Shown here in pieces: positions 55,123-64,000 of a stretch of 64,000 nt of DNA. The number at the start of each line of letters is the position of its first letter. Positions within the stretch are counted from its first letter, which is position 1. The notes beneath the pieces were generated by a model. The model made no database searches. It worked only from the letters and a program-made list of their open reading frames with translations, and had not been told where the DNA came from. The DNA is from Streptomyces canus (lineage in GTDB: Bacteria; Actinomycetota; Actinomycetes; Streptomycetales; Streptomycetaceae). Both the position numbers and the translations under genes were made by a program. Where the stretch lies: NCBI RefSeq assembly GCF_030816965.1, contig NZ_JAUSYQ010000002.1:9724001-9788000 (forward strand). The letters are read 5' to 3'.

Positions 55123-56379
55123 TCAGTTCAACAGCTCGCAGACCTCCACGAAATCGTCGTAGGCCTCGCCGTACTGGTGGGCGGCGAGAAGGAACATGGA
55201 ACGGTCCGTCAAAGCACGGGCCAGCACTTCCTTGTCGGCGAGACGGCGGGCGAGATCCACGTGTTCATTGAATACGGGCCGGAGCGGCTTCAGAATGAGA
55301 TGGCTCCGGTTTTCCCGGTCAACGGCACACCGGATCGTGAGTCTTCGGTGCACGGCGACCAGTTCAGGCAGGTACCTGCCCGGATCGGTCCTCGCCGCCT
55401 CCCGCAGTTCCTCGACCCGCTCTTCGAGGGACGACATGCTGCCGACATAGGCCTGCTTGATGTCGGGCGACCATTGGTGGAAAGCCGATCCGAAAGACGG
55501 GCCCGGCGCACTCGCGGACGGCACCGGCTCCGCCGAACGGCCGGACATGGCGAACAGCGTGGTCCAGCACAGGTGCATGTTGCTCCAGCTCTTGCGCTCC
55601 CCGGTCAGGTCCAACTCGGTGAGCAGGGCGAGGGCCTCCTGCCGGGCCGCCACGGCCTCGGCGCGGCGCCCCACGCCGTCCAGCAACCCGGCCAGGTGGA
55701 CCAGCTCCCACGTGAGGATGGCCAGGGCGGTGCGGTCCTCGGCACATCTAGCGCGGGTGTCGTCCACGAGCTCCGTGAGGACCTCCACAGCGGCCTCGTG
55801 ACGGCCGGAGGCGTCCAGCGCGGCCACCCACTCGACCATGTCCCAGAACGACAGTTCCGCCGATTCCCGTCCGTGCTCGGATCGGACCATCTGCTCGCAC
55901 CATTCCGCGGCTTCCCGGTACCGGCCCTCCTCGGCCAGAACGACCACCAGCGGCCCGTGCCCGTACAGAGGGCTTTTCACCTGACCGAGTTCGAATCCTG
56001 ATTTCCCGGCCTCGGCCATCTCCTCGCACATGGCGAATCCCTCGGCCCGGCGGCCGAGGAGATACAGCTGGTGCCGACAGGCGTCCAGGGTACGGACGAG
56101 CAGATCGGTCTTCTTCGGATCTTTGTCGTCGATGGCGCGCGCCGCGGCCACGGCTTCTGCCCGACGGGCCAGTCGGACCTCCGGCAGATTCCCGGTCCCC
56201 TGCGCGTATCCGTAGGACAGCAACGCCTCCGCCAGCTTCGGGAGATAGGTCAAAGGACTCACAGCGGAAAGCACCCGATACGCCTCGACCTGCCGCCCGA
56301 GCTCCAGCCGGCCGGATCCGAGCAGCATCGTGCGCGCCCGCAACACCGCGTCCTGATCGACCTTTTCTGAGTGATCCAT
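55123..56379 (-). CDS. Tetratricopeptide-repeat protein
   Basis: 418 residues, fully helical, with at least five degenerate TPR units (for example ACRHQLYLLGRRAEGFAMCEEM, LVVVLAEEGRYREAAEWCEQ, ALDASGRHEAAVEVL, LLDGVGRRAEAVAARQEALAL). No signal peptide or enzyme domain. Such stand-alone TPR proteins in Streptomyces resemble the C-terminal parts of SARP/LuxR regulators, but there is no DNA-binding part here. It converges on the expansin gene with 3 bases between stops. Confidence 0.75.
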   Translation of the reverse strand: MDHSEKVDQDAVLRARTMLLGSGRLELGRQVEAYRVLSAVSPLTYLPKLAEALLSYGYAQGTGNLPEVRLARRAEAVAAARAIDDKDPKKTDLLVRTLDACRHQLYLLGRRAEGFAMCEEMAEAGKSGFELGQVKSPLYGHGPLVVVLAEEGRYREAAEWCEQMVRSEHGRESAELSFWDMVEWVAALDASGRHEAAVEVLTELVDDTRARCAEDRTALAILTWELVHLAGLLDGVGRRAEAVAARQEALALLTELDLTGERKSWSNMHLCWTTLFAMSGRSAEPVPSASAPGPSFGSAFHQWSPDIKQAYVGSMSSLEERVEELREAARTDPGRYLPELVAVHRRLTIRCAVDRENRSHLILKPLRPVFNEHVDLARRLADKEVLARALTDRSMFLLAAHQYGEAYDDFVEVCELLN

Positions 56380-56537
56380 GACGGGAATTCTGAGATCCGG
56401 AGCAACGGCCGAACAAGGCTTTCGAGCTGTGCCATCCGTCCTACGAAAACGACCGCTGACCTGTCATGATGGGTTCGGTTACTCCAACCCGGAGAAGGCG
56501 CCCGGCACACGGCGGCGAACCGGTGCACAGTGGAGGT

Positions 56538-56963
56538 ATGACCGCAGACGGCAGGAACATTCTGACCCGGGGTCGCGTGGCGACCAGGCTTCCCGCCCAG
56601 GACCTGGACCGGGCCCGGCGCTTCTACGCCGAGCAGCTGGGGCTCGAGCCCGTCGACGAACGCCCCGGCGGACTGCTGTACCGCTGCGGGGGCACGGACT
56701 TCGCTCTCTTCCAGTCGGCAGGGGCCTCGCCCGGCACCTTCACCCAGATGGGATGGGAGGTGGACGACATCGACACCGTCGTCTCCCAGCTGCGGCAGCG
56801 TGGCGTGGTCTTCGAGGAGGTCGACCTCCCCGGCTTCCGCACGAAGAACGGCATCGCCGACATCGAGGGCAACTACCCGAGCAAGAACGCCCGAGGGGAG
56901 CGCGCGGCCTGGTTCCGTGACAGCGAGGGCAACCTGCTGGGCATCGGCGAGCCGGTGCACTGA
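56538..56963 (+). CDS. VOC-superfamily (glyoxalase-like) protein
   Basis: 141 residues from ATG 56538; an in-frame GTG at 56523 is an alternative because GGAGG is only one base from the ATG. Two beta-alpha-beta-beta-beta units: ATRLPAQDLDRARRFYAEQL and GWEVDDIDTVVSQLRQRG, ending FRDSEGNLLGIGEP. A metal-dependent dioxygenase, isomerase or binding protein of the VOC fold; substrate unknown. Confidence 0.85.
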   Translation: MTADGRNILTRGRVATRLPAQDLDRARRFYAEQLGLEPVDERPGGLLYRCGGTDFALFQSAGASPGTFTQMGWEVDDIDTVVSQLRQRGVVFEEVDLPGFRTKNGIADIEGNYPSKNARGERAAWFRDSEGNLLGIGEPVH

Positions 56964-57138
56964 TCTTGCGGGTTCGCCCCCTGTCGTGGTGCGGCAACGG
57001 ATGTCACTGCCGTGTCACAGCACGCCTGGGCCCCACAACTTGTTCCGGGCTCGTCGTGTCGAACCCTGCGTTGCACCAAGACCAGTCGGCCGGACCAGCC
57101 GACTGCCAGAGCATCAACATCCCACGGGGGGAACAGAC

Positions 57139-58653
57139 ATGAGCATCACCACGCGCACCAAGCGGCGTACCGCAGGCTCGGCCGCCGTCGCGGCGGCCTC
57201 CTTCCTGCTGCTGGCGGGAGCGGGCATCCTGGCCGCACCAACCGCGTTCGCGGGCGTCCCGGGCGGCACCTCCGCCGCCGACCGCAACAGCGACTTCAAC
57301 GGCGACGGCTACAGCGACCTCCTCACCGGCGTCCCGGAGGGCACGGTCGACGGCAAGGAGGGCGCCGGATACGTCACCGTGCAGTACGGCGCTCCCAACG
57401 GCATCGGCACCAACAACACCGTGCCCAAAGGCCGGGTCCAGCTCGTCAGCCAGTCGACCAAGGGCGTGCCCGGAACCTCCGAGACCGGGGACCACTTCGG
57501 GCAGGCGGTCGCGACCGGCGACCTGGACGGCGACGGCTACGACGACGCGGTCATCGGCACGCCGGGCGAGGACGAGGGCACCGTCGAGGACGCGGGCCGG
57601 GTGACCGTCGTCTACGGATCCGCGAGCGGCCTCGACACCGGGCGCACCGCGACCGCGGCCGCCGCCACGCCCGCCGAGGGCGCACGGTTCGGCCATGCGG
57701 TGGCCGCCGCCCGGTTCACCGGGGACATCGACGGCGACCAGCTCGTCGTCCTGGACCAGAAGGTGGGCCTGCACGTCTTCACGTACCACGCCGGCGTCCT
57801 GCGCCAGGTCGGCACGCCGCACTCCACCGGCCACACCCTCCAGGCCGCCTACCTGACCACCGGCGACTACGACGGCGACGGCTTCGCCGACCTCGTGGTC
57901 TCCGGCTACAGCCCCGATGACGATTACACCAAGGGCTGGTCCGCCTCCTACGCGGGTGGCGCCGAGGGCCTGAGCTACCGGCGCGACCTGCACGGCGGCC
58001 TGGGCACCGCCTCCGGCGACATCAACGGCGACGGCTACGACGACCTCGTCGTCGGCCAGCTCAGCGCCGTGGACGAGGCGGCCGGTGACGCGGAAGCGCC
58101 AGGCGGCCTGGTCGGCGTCTACTACGGCGGCGAGGACGGGCCCGCCGGCACGGAGGGTCCCGGCACTGCCCCGCAGTGGTGGTCGCAGAACTCCCCGGGC
58201 GTTCCCGGTGCGGGGGAGAGGGACGACTCCTGGGGCAACGACCTCTCCGTCGCGGACGTCGACGGTGACGGTTTCGCCGACGTGGCGGTCGGCGCGCCCG
58301 GCGAGGACGTGGACGGCGAAGCCGGTGCCGGCGCGGTGTGGCTGCTGCGCGGCGCGCAGGAGGGCCTGACCGGCACCGGCGCCCGGTCCTTCGACCAGAA
58401 CACCCCGGGCATCCCCGGAGCCGCCGAGGCCGGTGACGGCTGGGGCGCCCAGGTGCGGCTGGTGGACACCGACGGCGACGGCCGGGCCGAACTGGTGGCC
58501 GCCGCGCCCGGCGAGAACGCCGGTGCCGGCGCGGTGTGGCTGCTGCCCGCGAGCGGCAACGGGCTGCTCGCCGACGGTTCCCGCTCCTACGGTGCCGCCG
58601 CGCTCGGCGGTGGCGCCCACGGTGCCCACTTCGGCTCGGTGATCGACGAGTGA
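57139..58653 (+). CDS. Secreted FG-GAP (integrin-alpha-like) repeat protein
   Basis: 504 residues from ATG 57139. Signal peptide (AAVAAASFLLLAGAGILAAPTAFA), then about seven FG-GAP repeats forming a beta-propeller, each with a DxDxDGxxD calcium loop (DFNGDGYSD, DLDGDGYDD, DYDGDGFAD, DINGDGYDD, DVDGDGFAD, DTDGDGRAE) and FGxAVA or VGAPGED segments. No enzyme domain and no wall anchor. Known for this family: extracellular, Ca-dependent propellers of mostly unknown role. Confidence 0.9.
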   Translation: MSITTRTKRRTAGSAAVAAASFLLLAGAGILAAPTAFAGVPGGTSAADRNSDFNGDGYSDLLTGVPEGTVDGKEGAGYVTVQYGAPNGIGTNNTVPKGRVQLVSQSTKGVPGTSETGDHFGQAVATGDLDGDGYDDAVIGTPGEDEGTVEDAGRVTVVYGSASGLDTGRTATAAAATPAEGARFGHAVAAARFTGDIDGDQLVVLDQKVGLHVFTYHAGVLRQVGTPHSTGHTLQAAYLTTGDYDGDGFADLVVSGYSPDDDYTKGWSASYAGGAEGLSYRRDLHGGLGTASGDINGDGYDDLVVGQLSAVDEAAGDAEAPGGLVGVYYGGEDGPAGTEGPGTAPQWWSQNSPGVPGAGERDDSWGNDLSVADVDGDGFADVAVGAPGEDVDGEAGAGAVWLLRGAQEGLTGTGARSFDQNTPGIPGAAEAGDGWGAQVRLVDTDGDGRAELVAAAPGENAGAGAVWLLPASGNGLLADGSRSYGAAALGGGAHGAHFGSVIDE

Positions 58654-58684
58654 GCGCGGCGCGTGGGCCGTGGGTCCGAGGTCG

Positions 58685-60550
58685 TCACCCGGCGCTGCGC
58701 AGGGCGACCCAGGTGTCGTGCCCGACGATGCCGTCGGCGTGCAGCCCCCGCTCGCTCTGGAAGGCCTGGACCGCGGTCTCCGTGGCCGACCCGAACTCAC
58801 CGTCCACACCGGTGCTTCCCACGCCGTACCCGCGCTCCGTCAGGATGCACTGCACCTGCTGTACGCGTTTACCGCTGTCGCCGAGGCTGGTGCGTCCGTT
58901 GCCGGCGTAGTACGTGCACTCCGAGAGCCAGGGCGCGGTGTCGGTCCCGGCTGACGGGCCGTCGGTGGACGGCGTGGGGGAGAGCGCGGTGGACGGAGTC
59001 TCACCGGGAGGCACCGCGTTGTCGTCCTGGTCGCCGACGGAGCCCGAGGCCTCGGGCTCCGTCGAGGCGGTCCCCGCCGTGGCGTCGCGGTCCTCCTCGA
59101 CGGCGCTGTCGACGTCCGGGCGGGTCAGTCCACTCGTACTCGGGGACACCGAACCGCTGGAGGCGTCGCGGGGGCCGGTGCCGTCTGCCCTGGTGGCACC
59201 GGCTTTCGGGGATGCGGCCGCGGGAGGATCTTGACGGATGAGCAGTAAGGCCAGGGCGGCCACCCCACAGATCGCGATGCCCGCGACGGCGACCCGTAAC
59301 GCTTTCCTACGGCTCCGGGCGGGGACTTCCACTGGGCCCGGCTGTCCGGGCGGGGGCGCGGCTAGGGAGCTCTCGTCCTTCTCCGGTGACCGAGAATCGG
59401 GCGGAGCGGCTCCAGGCACCCGGACGGACGGGGGGAGCGGCAGGTCGCCCGGCGACCGGAGACGGCTGATGCCCTCGACAGGCAGCTGGTGCAGCGCCTC
59501 GTACGCCTGCTGCCGGGCGAGCACCTTGCCGCCCAGTGGCTCCGGCCAGGTCGACAGCACGGGGCGTGACTCCGCGGCGTCGATCAGCTCCTGCGGAGTG
59601 GGTCGCCGCGCGGGCTCCTTGTCCAGGCAGGCGGTCAGCAGCGAACCGAGCTCCGCGTCCGCCTCCGCGATCTCACCGACCACCTCGGGGTTGGGGTCCT
59701 CGTACGCCACCCGGTGCATCACGTCGACCCCTGTGCCGTCGCCGAACGGCGCACGCCCCGTTGCCGCGTAGACCAGAGTCCCGGCCAGCGAGAACACGTC
59801 CGACGCCGTGTCGGACCGGCCCTCTCTCAGATGCTCGGGGGACATATAGGCCGGGGTCCCCACCCGGTTGCCCGTGCCGGTGATCGCGCTCGCGTCAGCG
59901 GCCTTGGAAATCCCGAAGTCGATCACATGCGCGCCCCGGACGGACAGCAGCACGTTGGACGGCTTCAGGTCCCGGTGCACGATCTCCTCGACGGCGAGAC
60001 CCGCGAGCGCCTGCCCCAGCTCCGCCACCAGCCGCCAGACCGCGGCCGTCTCCAGGGCGCCGTACGCCTTCACGGCTTCCGCCAGATCGAAGCCGGGGAG
60101 GTACTCCGTGGCCATCCACAGCAACTCGTCCTCGAAGCCCGTGCCGCACAGTCGGGGTGCGTGCGGGGTACGAAGGCGGGCGTGCACGGCTGCCTCGCGC
60201 TCGAACCGACGCCGGAACCTCGGATCCTCCGCGTACTCCGGCCTGATCACCTTCACCGCGACCAGCCCGGGGCTGTCGTCCGCGGGACGCGCCAGATACA
60301 CCCGTCCCATGCCACCACTGCCGAGCAGCGCGACCGGCGCATAGGTTCCGACGCGCCTCGGGTCGCCGAGGCGCAGTGGTAAGGCACCGGTCTGCCGCAG
60401 TGCGGCAGCCGCGTCGTCCCCCGACGCCGGCCGCTGTCCCGACAAGAGATCTCCCGAAGTCACGTTCGATGCACGCCAGTTCCCCCCAGCGGGTGTTGAG
60501 CGTAACCCAGCCCGCAATCCTCCGCGCGTCTCTTGAAAGCGCTGAGGCAT
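58685..60550 (-). CDS. Transmembrane Ser/Thr protein kinase with extracellular peptidoglycan-binding domain
   Basis: 621 residues. ATG 60550 (AGGA ahead) is used; GTG 60463 or TTG 60448 would remove 29-34 residues before the kinase. Hanks kinase (about 68-330): LLGSGGMGRVYLA, VAVK (K100), HRDLKPSN (192-199), DFG (211-213), SPEH. Juxtamembrane Pro-rich stretch, one membrane helix (about 419-438), an acidic Ser/Thr-rich outer linker, then PG_binding_1 (about 555-621, GDSGKRVQQVQCIL...FGSATETAVQAFQ). It should report wall state to the cytoplasm, in place of the PASTA domains of PknB. Confidence 0.9.
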   Translation of the reverse strand: MPQRFQETRGGLRAGLRSTPAGGNWRASNVTSGDLLSGQRPASGDDAAAALRQTGALPLRLGDPRRVGTYAPVALLGSGGMGRVYLARPADDSPGLVAVKVIRPEYAEDPRFRRRFEREAAVHARLRTPHAPRLCGTGFEDELLWMATEYLPGFDLAEAVKAYGALETAAVWRLVAELGQALAGLAVEEIVHRDLKPSNVLLSVRGAHVIDFGISKAADASAITGTGNRVGTPAYMSPEHLREGRSDTASDVFSLAGTLVYAATGRAPFGDGTGVDVMHRVAYEDPNPEVVGEIAEADAELGSLLTACLDKEPARRPTPQELIDAAESRPVLSTWPEPLGGKVLARQQAYEALHQLPVEGISRLRSPGDLPLPPSVRVPGAAPPDSRSPEKDESSLAAPPPGQPGPVEVPARSRRKALRVAVAGIAICGVAALALLLIRQDPPAAASPKAGATRADGTGPRDASSGSVSPSTSGLTRPDVDSAVEEDRDATAGTASTEPEASGSVGDQDDNAVPPGETPSTALSPTPSTDGPSAGTDTAPWLSECTYYAGNGRTSLGDSGKRVQQVQCILTERGYGVGSTGVDGEFGSATETAVQAFQSERGLHADGIVGHDTWVALRSAG

Positions 60551-61070
60551 GGCTTCCTCGCCCGGGACACGGATCAGCCCACAGGGTGAGGCCTCCCTGT
60601 CGATGCTCTCCCGGACGAGGGTCTTCGCGGAGCGCTCGTGCCGGCCGCGCGGGCCTCTCCGCCGTCTCCGGGAACATGGTCGTCGTGCCGGGGCCCTCGC
60701 CGCGGGCCCCGGCGTCCAGCAGGTCCTGGAAGACGGCCGGGTCCTGGGCGCCGTCTGCCCGAGGAGGAACGGCGGACGGGCTCGGCGGTGGATATTGGGG
60801 CCAGGCCCTTGACGCACCGGTCGCCGCCGGTGGCGGCCGGCCAGTAGCTGTGGTCGACGTCGTCGCGGGTGGTGAGGCAGGAGACGGCGGCCTTGCAGTC
60901 CACCACCCGCTGGGCGGGTGACGAAACCGTGCTCGGCCATCAGCCGCCCGCGTACGTACCGGAGGTCAGTCAGCCTCCGCACAGGCGAGAGAGCCAGGTT
61001 TCTGCCTGGGAAAGAACATGCCCCCTCACCCATGTGCCGCGGCCGTCGCGGGGCATTGACACTGGTGAGC
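60551..61070. other. Intergenic region with possible gene remnant
   Basis: No complete gene is seen in these 520 bases. On the minus strand one stretch (about 60780-60925) reads RVVDCKAAVSCLTTRDDVD then HSYWPAATGGDRCVKGLAPI, with balanced composition and four cysteines, preceded in another frame by LTDLRYVRGRLMAEHGFVT. It could be a decayed gene, but I do not recognise the family. The divergent promoters of the kinase and XRE genes must lie here. Confidence 0.35.
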
Positions 61071-61991
61071 ATGACTTCAGACTCCGACTCCCGGGCGCTG
61101 GGCGCCTTCCTCAAGGCCCGCCGGGCCCAGCTGACACCGGGGGAGTGCGGCCTTCCCGAGAGGGACTCCGCCCGCAAGGTCGCCGGACTGCGCCGTGAGG
61201 AGGTCGCCCAGCTCGCGGCCATCAGCGTGGACTACTACACACGACTGGAACAGGGCCGCGTCCGGGCATCCGTACCCGTGCTGACCACTCTGGCCCGGGC
61301 CCTGCGCCTCGACGACGACCAGCAGCAGTACCTCTACGAACTCGCCGGCCGAAGCGACGCCCGCCCACGCCGCCGCCGGCCCGCCCAACGCCTGCGTCCG
61401 GCCATGCGACGCCTCCTCGACCAGCTCACCGAGACCCCCGCGCTCGTCCTTGGCAACCGCTTGGACATCCTGGCCTGGAACCCCGCCGCCGCGGCCCTCT
61501 ACACCGACTTCGCCGCCCTCCCGGCCCATCGGCGCAACTACCTGCGGCTGGTGTTCACGCACCCGGTGGTCCGGCAACTGCACCAGGACTGGGCCCACGA
61601 CGCCCGGGAAGCCGTCGCCGCGCTGCGCATGGAGGCCGCGGCCGCACCCGACGATCCCGACCTCGCTCAGCTCGTCGGCGAACTGTCCCTCCAGGACCCC
61701 GACTTCCGCACGTGGTGGGCCGAACACCGCGTCAACAGCGCCAGTTACGGCACCAAGCACTACCGCCACCCCATGGTGGGCGACCTCACCCTCGACTGCG
61801 ACACCTGGGCCGCCCCCGACGGCTCCGGACAACGCCTGATGATCCTGACCGCAGAACCCGGCACGCCCTCCTACGACGCCTTGCGCATCCTCACCTCGTG
61901 GGGGACCGGACGCGACGAACACCTGGGTACGGCGACCTCACTGCCAGGAGTGCATCCCAACAGGCGGAGATCCGGGACGAGTCGGGAATGA
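61071..61991 (+). CDS. XRE-family regulator with MmyB-like ligand domain
   Basis: 306 residues from ATG 61071. N-terminal helix-turn-helix (about 8-75: KVAGLRREEVAQLAAISVDYYTRLEQGR), then a MmyB-like PAS-type domain (about 105-270: LDILAWNPAAAALYTDF, NYLRLVFTHPVVRQL, the WAHDAREAVAALR helix). Members of this group regulate neighbouring redox enzymes and may bind fatty acids. The quinone oxidoreductase gene 66 bases downstream on the same strand is a likely partner. Confidence 0.88.
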   Translation: MTSDSDSRALGAFLKARRAQLTPGECGLPERDSARKVAGLRREEVAQLAAISVDYYTRLEQGRVRASVPVLTTLARALRLDDDQQQYLYELAGRSDARPRRRRPAQRLRPAMRRLLDQLTETPALVLGNRLDILAWNPAAAALYTDFAALPAHRRNYLRLVFTHPVVRQLHQDWAHDAREAVAALRMEAAAAPDDPDLAQLVGELSLQDPDFRTWWAEHRVNSASYGTKHYRHPMVGDLTLDCDTWAAPDGSGQRLMILTAEPGTPSYDALRILTSWGTGRDEHLGTATSLPGVHPNRRRSGTSRE

Positions 61992-62057
61992 ACCCGCGGC
62001 GGCCGCACGTTGACCACCGCCGACCAGGTCTCCCGCCCCCGGGTAGAAAGCAGGCTC

Positions 62058-63068
62058 ATGACGTCCTCGCCCAGCATGATGCGCGCCGTCCGGCTCTCCG
62101 CTCCCGGCCCCGTGGACAACCTGCGGCTGACCACGCTCCCGCTCCCGCCCGAGAAGGACGGCTGGGTACGGATCCGCGTCGAGGCGTTCGGTCTCAACCG
62201 CTCGGAGCTGAAGCTCCGGCTGGGTCTGAGCGTGGGCGTCAGTTTTCCCCGGGTGCCGGGCATCGAGGTCGCCGGCACCGTCGACGCGGCCCCGGCCGGC
62301 AGTCGGCTGGCTCCAGGGCAGAAGGTCGTAGCGATGATGGGGGACATGGGGCGCACCTACGACGGCGGGTACGCCGAGTACACCTCGGTGCCGTTGTCCC
62401 AGGTCATCCCCGTCGACACCGACCTGCCCTGGGAGGTGCTGGGCGCCCTGCCGGAGATGGTGCAGACCGCCTACGGTTCGCTCACCATCGGCCTGGACCT
62501 GCAGCCCGGCCAGTCCGTGCTGATCCGCGGCGGCACCTCCTCGGTCGGCCTGGCAGCCGCCGCGCTGGCCACCTGGCGCGGTGCCACAGTGCTGTCCACC
62601 ACCCGGCGGGCCGACCGCCTCACGCTGCTGTCGGAGCACGGCGTCGACCACCCCCTGCTCGACACCGGCGAGATCGCGCCCGCCGTACGCGAGCTGTACC
62701 CGCGCGGCGTTGACGCCGCCCTCGACCTTGTCGGCACACCGACCCTGCCCGACACTCTGCGCGCGGTACGCGTACACGGCACCGCCTGCTTCGGTGGCAG
62801 CCTCTCCAACCAGTGGACGGTGCGGGACTTCTCCCCGAACGAGTACCTGCCGAGGGGCGTACGCCTCGCGGGCTACTTCGGGGACGCCGCCGACCTGCCT
62901 CGGGAGGCCTTCCAGGAGATCCTCGACGCCGTCGCCACCGGTCGGCTGGCGTTCCCCGTGGACCGCGTCTACGACGGCCTGGAGCAGGTGGCGCAGGCCC
63001 ACGACGACATGGAACACGACCGCGCCACCGGCAAGCTCGTCGTCCGCGTCCGACATGAGGACCGTTGA
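62058..63068 (+). CDS. Zinc-independent quinone oxidoreductase (MDR superfamily)
   Basis: 336 residues from ATG 62058. GroES-like N-domain ([29 protein letters not shown]) and Rossmann NADPH-binding domain ([18 protein letters not shown] near 155-172). The catalytic zinc ligands of alcohol dehydrogenases are absent, as in QOR/zeta-crystallin-type quinone reductases. Probably under the XRE/MmyB regulator encoded just upstream. Confidence 0.88.
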   Translation: MTSSPSMMRAVRLSAPGPVDNLRLTTLPLPPEKDGWVRIRVEAFGLNRSELKLRLGLSVGVSFPRVPGIEVAGTVDAAPAGSRLAPGQKVVAMMGDMGRTYDGGYAEYTSVPLSQVIPVDTDLPWEVLGALPEMVQTAYGSLTIGLDLQPGQSVLIRGGTSSVGLAAAALATWRGATVLSTTRRADRLTLLSEHGVDHPLLDTGEIAPAVRELYPRGVDAALDLVGTPTLPDTLRAVRVHGTACFGGSLSNQWTVRDFSPNEYLPRGVRLAGYFGDAADLPREAFQEILDAVATGRLAFPVDRVYDGLEQVAQAHDDMEHDRATGKLVVRVRHEDR

Positions 63069-63357
63069 CATGTTGATCACGGCCGGTGGCCGTCGACCCA
63101 CGGGGGAGTAGCGTGGTCAGAGATGGGGACTTGAAGGGCAGGCCGGGTGTGGCGGCGTACCCCATGGGGGCCGCTCCGGCCAGGCTTCTCCGGTTCTGCC
63201 AACGAGCCGGAGAGGCCGCGCTCAGGTGAGCCCGTCATACTCCCGCCCCTCCTGAGCCTCTCACCTCCGACGGTTGGGCGTGGTGGTGAGGCCGGGCCGA
63301 CCGATGGTGGGGAGTGGGTCGGCGGTAGGGTGGCCGCACCGATGGGCGAGGTGGGTG

Positions 63358-64000
63358 GTGGCGGTGGAGTGGCGGGAATTCGCCGAGGCGATGGCCCAGC
63401 TTGCGCGGACGTTGCTGGCGCAGGAGTCGGTGCAGGGGACGCTGGACGAGATCGCGGCGTCGGCGGTGCGACTGGTGGACGGCTGTGACGCGGCCGGAAT
63501 ACTCGCGGTCCGCAAGGGCCGGGCGGTCACGTTGTCCTCGTGCGGCGACCTGGTGGAGGCATCCGACCGGCTGCAGGGCGAGCTGGCAGAGGGCCCGTGC
63601 TTCGATCTCGCCGCCCGCGCGACCGGCGGGAACGGAGAGCGCGTGTTCCGGATCGGGGACATCACCGAGCCGCAGCCGGCCTGGCCGCGGTTCGCAGCGG
63701 CGGCTCGCGACCTGGGTATCGGCAGCATGACCGGGGTGCTGCTCTACACTCACGACGAGGACTTCGGTGCGCTGAACCTGTACGCCCGCCGCCCGGGCGC
63801 CTTCGGCAAGGACATCGAGACCGCCGGCTGGATGCTGGCCTCGCACGCCGCCGTCGCCCTGGCGGACGCCCGCACCATCGACCAGCTCGAGGACGCCATG
63901 AAGACCCGGCACGCCATCGGTGAGGCCATGGGCATCCTGATGGAACGCCACAAGCTGAGCGAGGACGAAGCCTTCAACGTGCTGCGCCGCATCTCGCAGC
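63358..64000 (+). CDS. GAF-ANTAR RNA-binding regulator (truncated by window end)
   Basis: Starts at one of the GTG codons around 63355-63364 and is open to the window edge (about 214 codons). GAF domain (about 10-150: IAASAVRLVDGCDAAGILAV, GELAEGPCFDLAARATG) and the first part of an ANTAR domain (LEDAMKTRHAIGEAMGILME then SEDEAFNVLRRIS). ANTAR proteins bind paired hairpins in nascent RNA and prevent termination. The 289 bases upstream show no gene. The last part of ANTAR lies outside the window. Confidence 0.88.
   Translation, partial: MAVEWREFAEAMAQLARTLLAQESVQGTLDEIAASAVRLVDGCDAAGILAVRKGRAVTLSSCGDLVEASDRLQGELAEGPCFDLAARATGGNGERVFRIGDITEPQPAWPRFAAAARDLGIGSMTGVLLYTHDEDFGALNLYARRPGAFGKDIETAGWMLASHAAVALADARTIDQLEDAMKTRHAIGEAMGILMERHKLSEDEAFNVLRRISQ

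Overview
High-GC DNA with typical actinobacterial gene content. It carries a conservon (CvnA-E signalling operon), a mycothiol-type DinB/MDMPI enzyme, an LAXTG-sorted wall protein, a GAF-ANTAR regulator, a PAS/GAF/SpoIIE phosphatase and many secreted, twin-arginine glycoside hydrolases. Together these point to Streptomyces or a very close relative. I see no tRNA, rRNA, phage module, transposase or CRISPR array.

Layout. 0.2-5.3 kb: acyl-CoA oxidase-like enzyme, an ArsR/AHSA1 pair, a lipoprotein, an MDMPI-family enzyme and a hypothetical protein. 5.4-5.9 kb: a non-coding array of about 13 degenerate 40-bp repeats. 5.9-9.5 kb (leftward): a molybdopterin oxidoreductase that has lost all cluster cysteines, a translationally coupled helical protein and a hemerythrin. 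9.6-14.5 kb: an M20 hydrolase, a tightly overlapped nucleotidyltransferase/BON/metallophosphoesterase operon, a second non-coding array of about 1 kb (25-bp units), and a NUDIX/DEDDh-exonuclease pair. 14.7-20 kb: a sortase-anchored DUF1996 protein, a decayed MFS transporter with a 5x heptanucleotide repeat at a frame break, a serine hydrolase and a GNAT protein.

20.5-24.4 kb: a complete conservon cvnABCDE whose P450 lacks EXXR and the I-helix threonine. 24.7-31 kb: phosphotransferase, a remnant of an FAD-linked oxidase, OsmC, a GlxA-type AraC regulator, a rifampicin-monooxygenase-like flavoprotein, a GAPDH and a type II haloacid dehalogenase.

31-39.6 kb is a hemicellulose island: GH10-GH62 fusion, GH43, GH27-CBM13, GH43-CBM6 and a CE1-like esterase-CBM2. 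These are secreted enzymes for the backbone and the arabinose, galactose and feruloyl side groups of plant xylan/mannan. They are read from a divergent control region with two good promoters and two CGAAA/TTTCG palindromes. 39.7-42.3 kb encodes an anti-sigma-control type PP2C phosphatase.

42.3-52.8 kb is a second, partly eroded sugar island. It has GH29 fucosidase, GH95-like and GH97 enzymes and a FadR-type regulator, mixed with broken genes: a ricin-domain fragment, a sugar ABC permease fused out of frame to an enolase-superfamily tail, and a frameshifted acyl-CoA dehydrogenase. The GH95-GH97 operon has a clear promoter overlapped by a perfect 14-bp-arm palindrome. 52.9-64 kb: a PobA-like hydroxylase, a membrane-tethered expansin-like protein, a TPR protein, a VOC protein, an FG-GAP protein, a Ser/Thr kinase with an extracellular peptidoglycan-binding domain, an XRE/MmyB regulator, a quinone oxidoreductase and a GAF-ANTAR gene cut by the window end.
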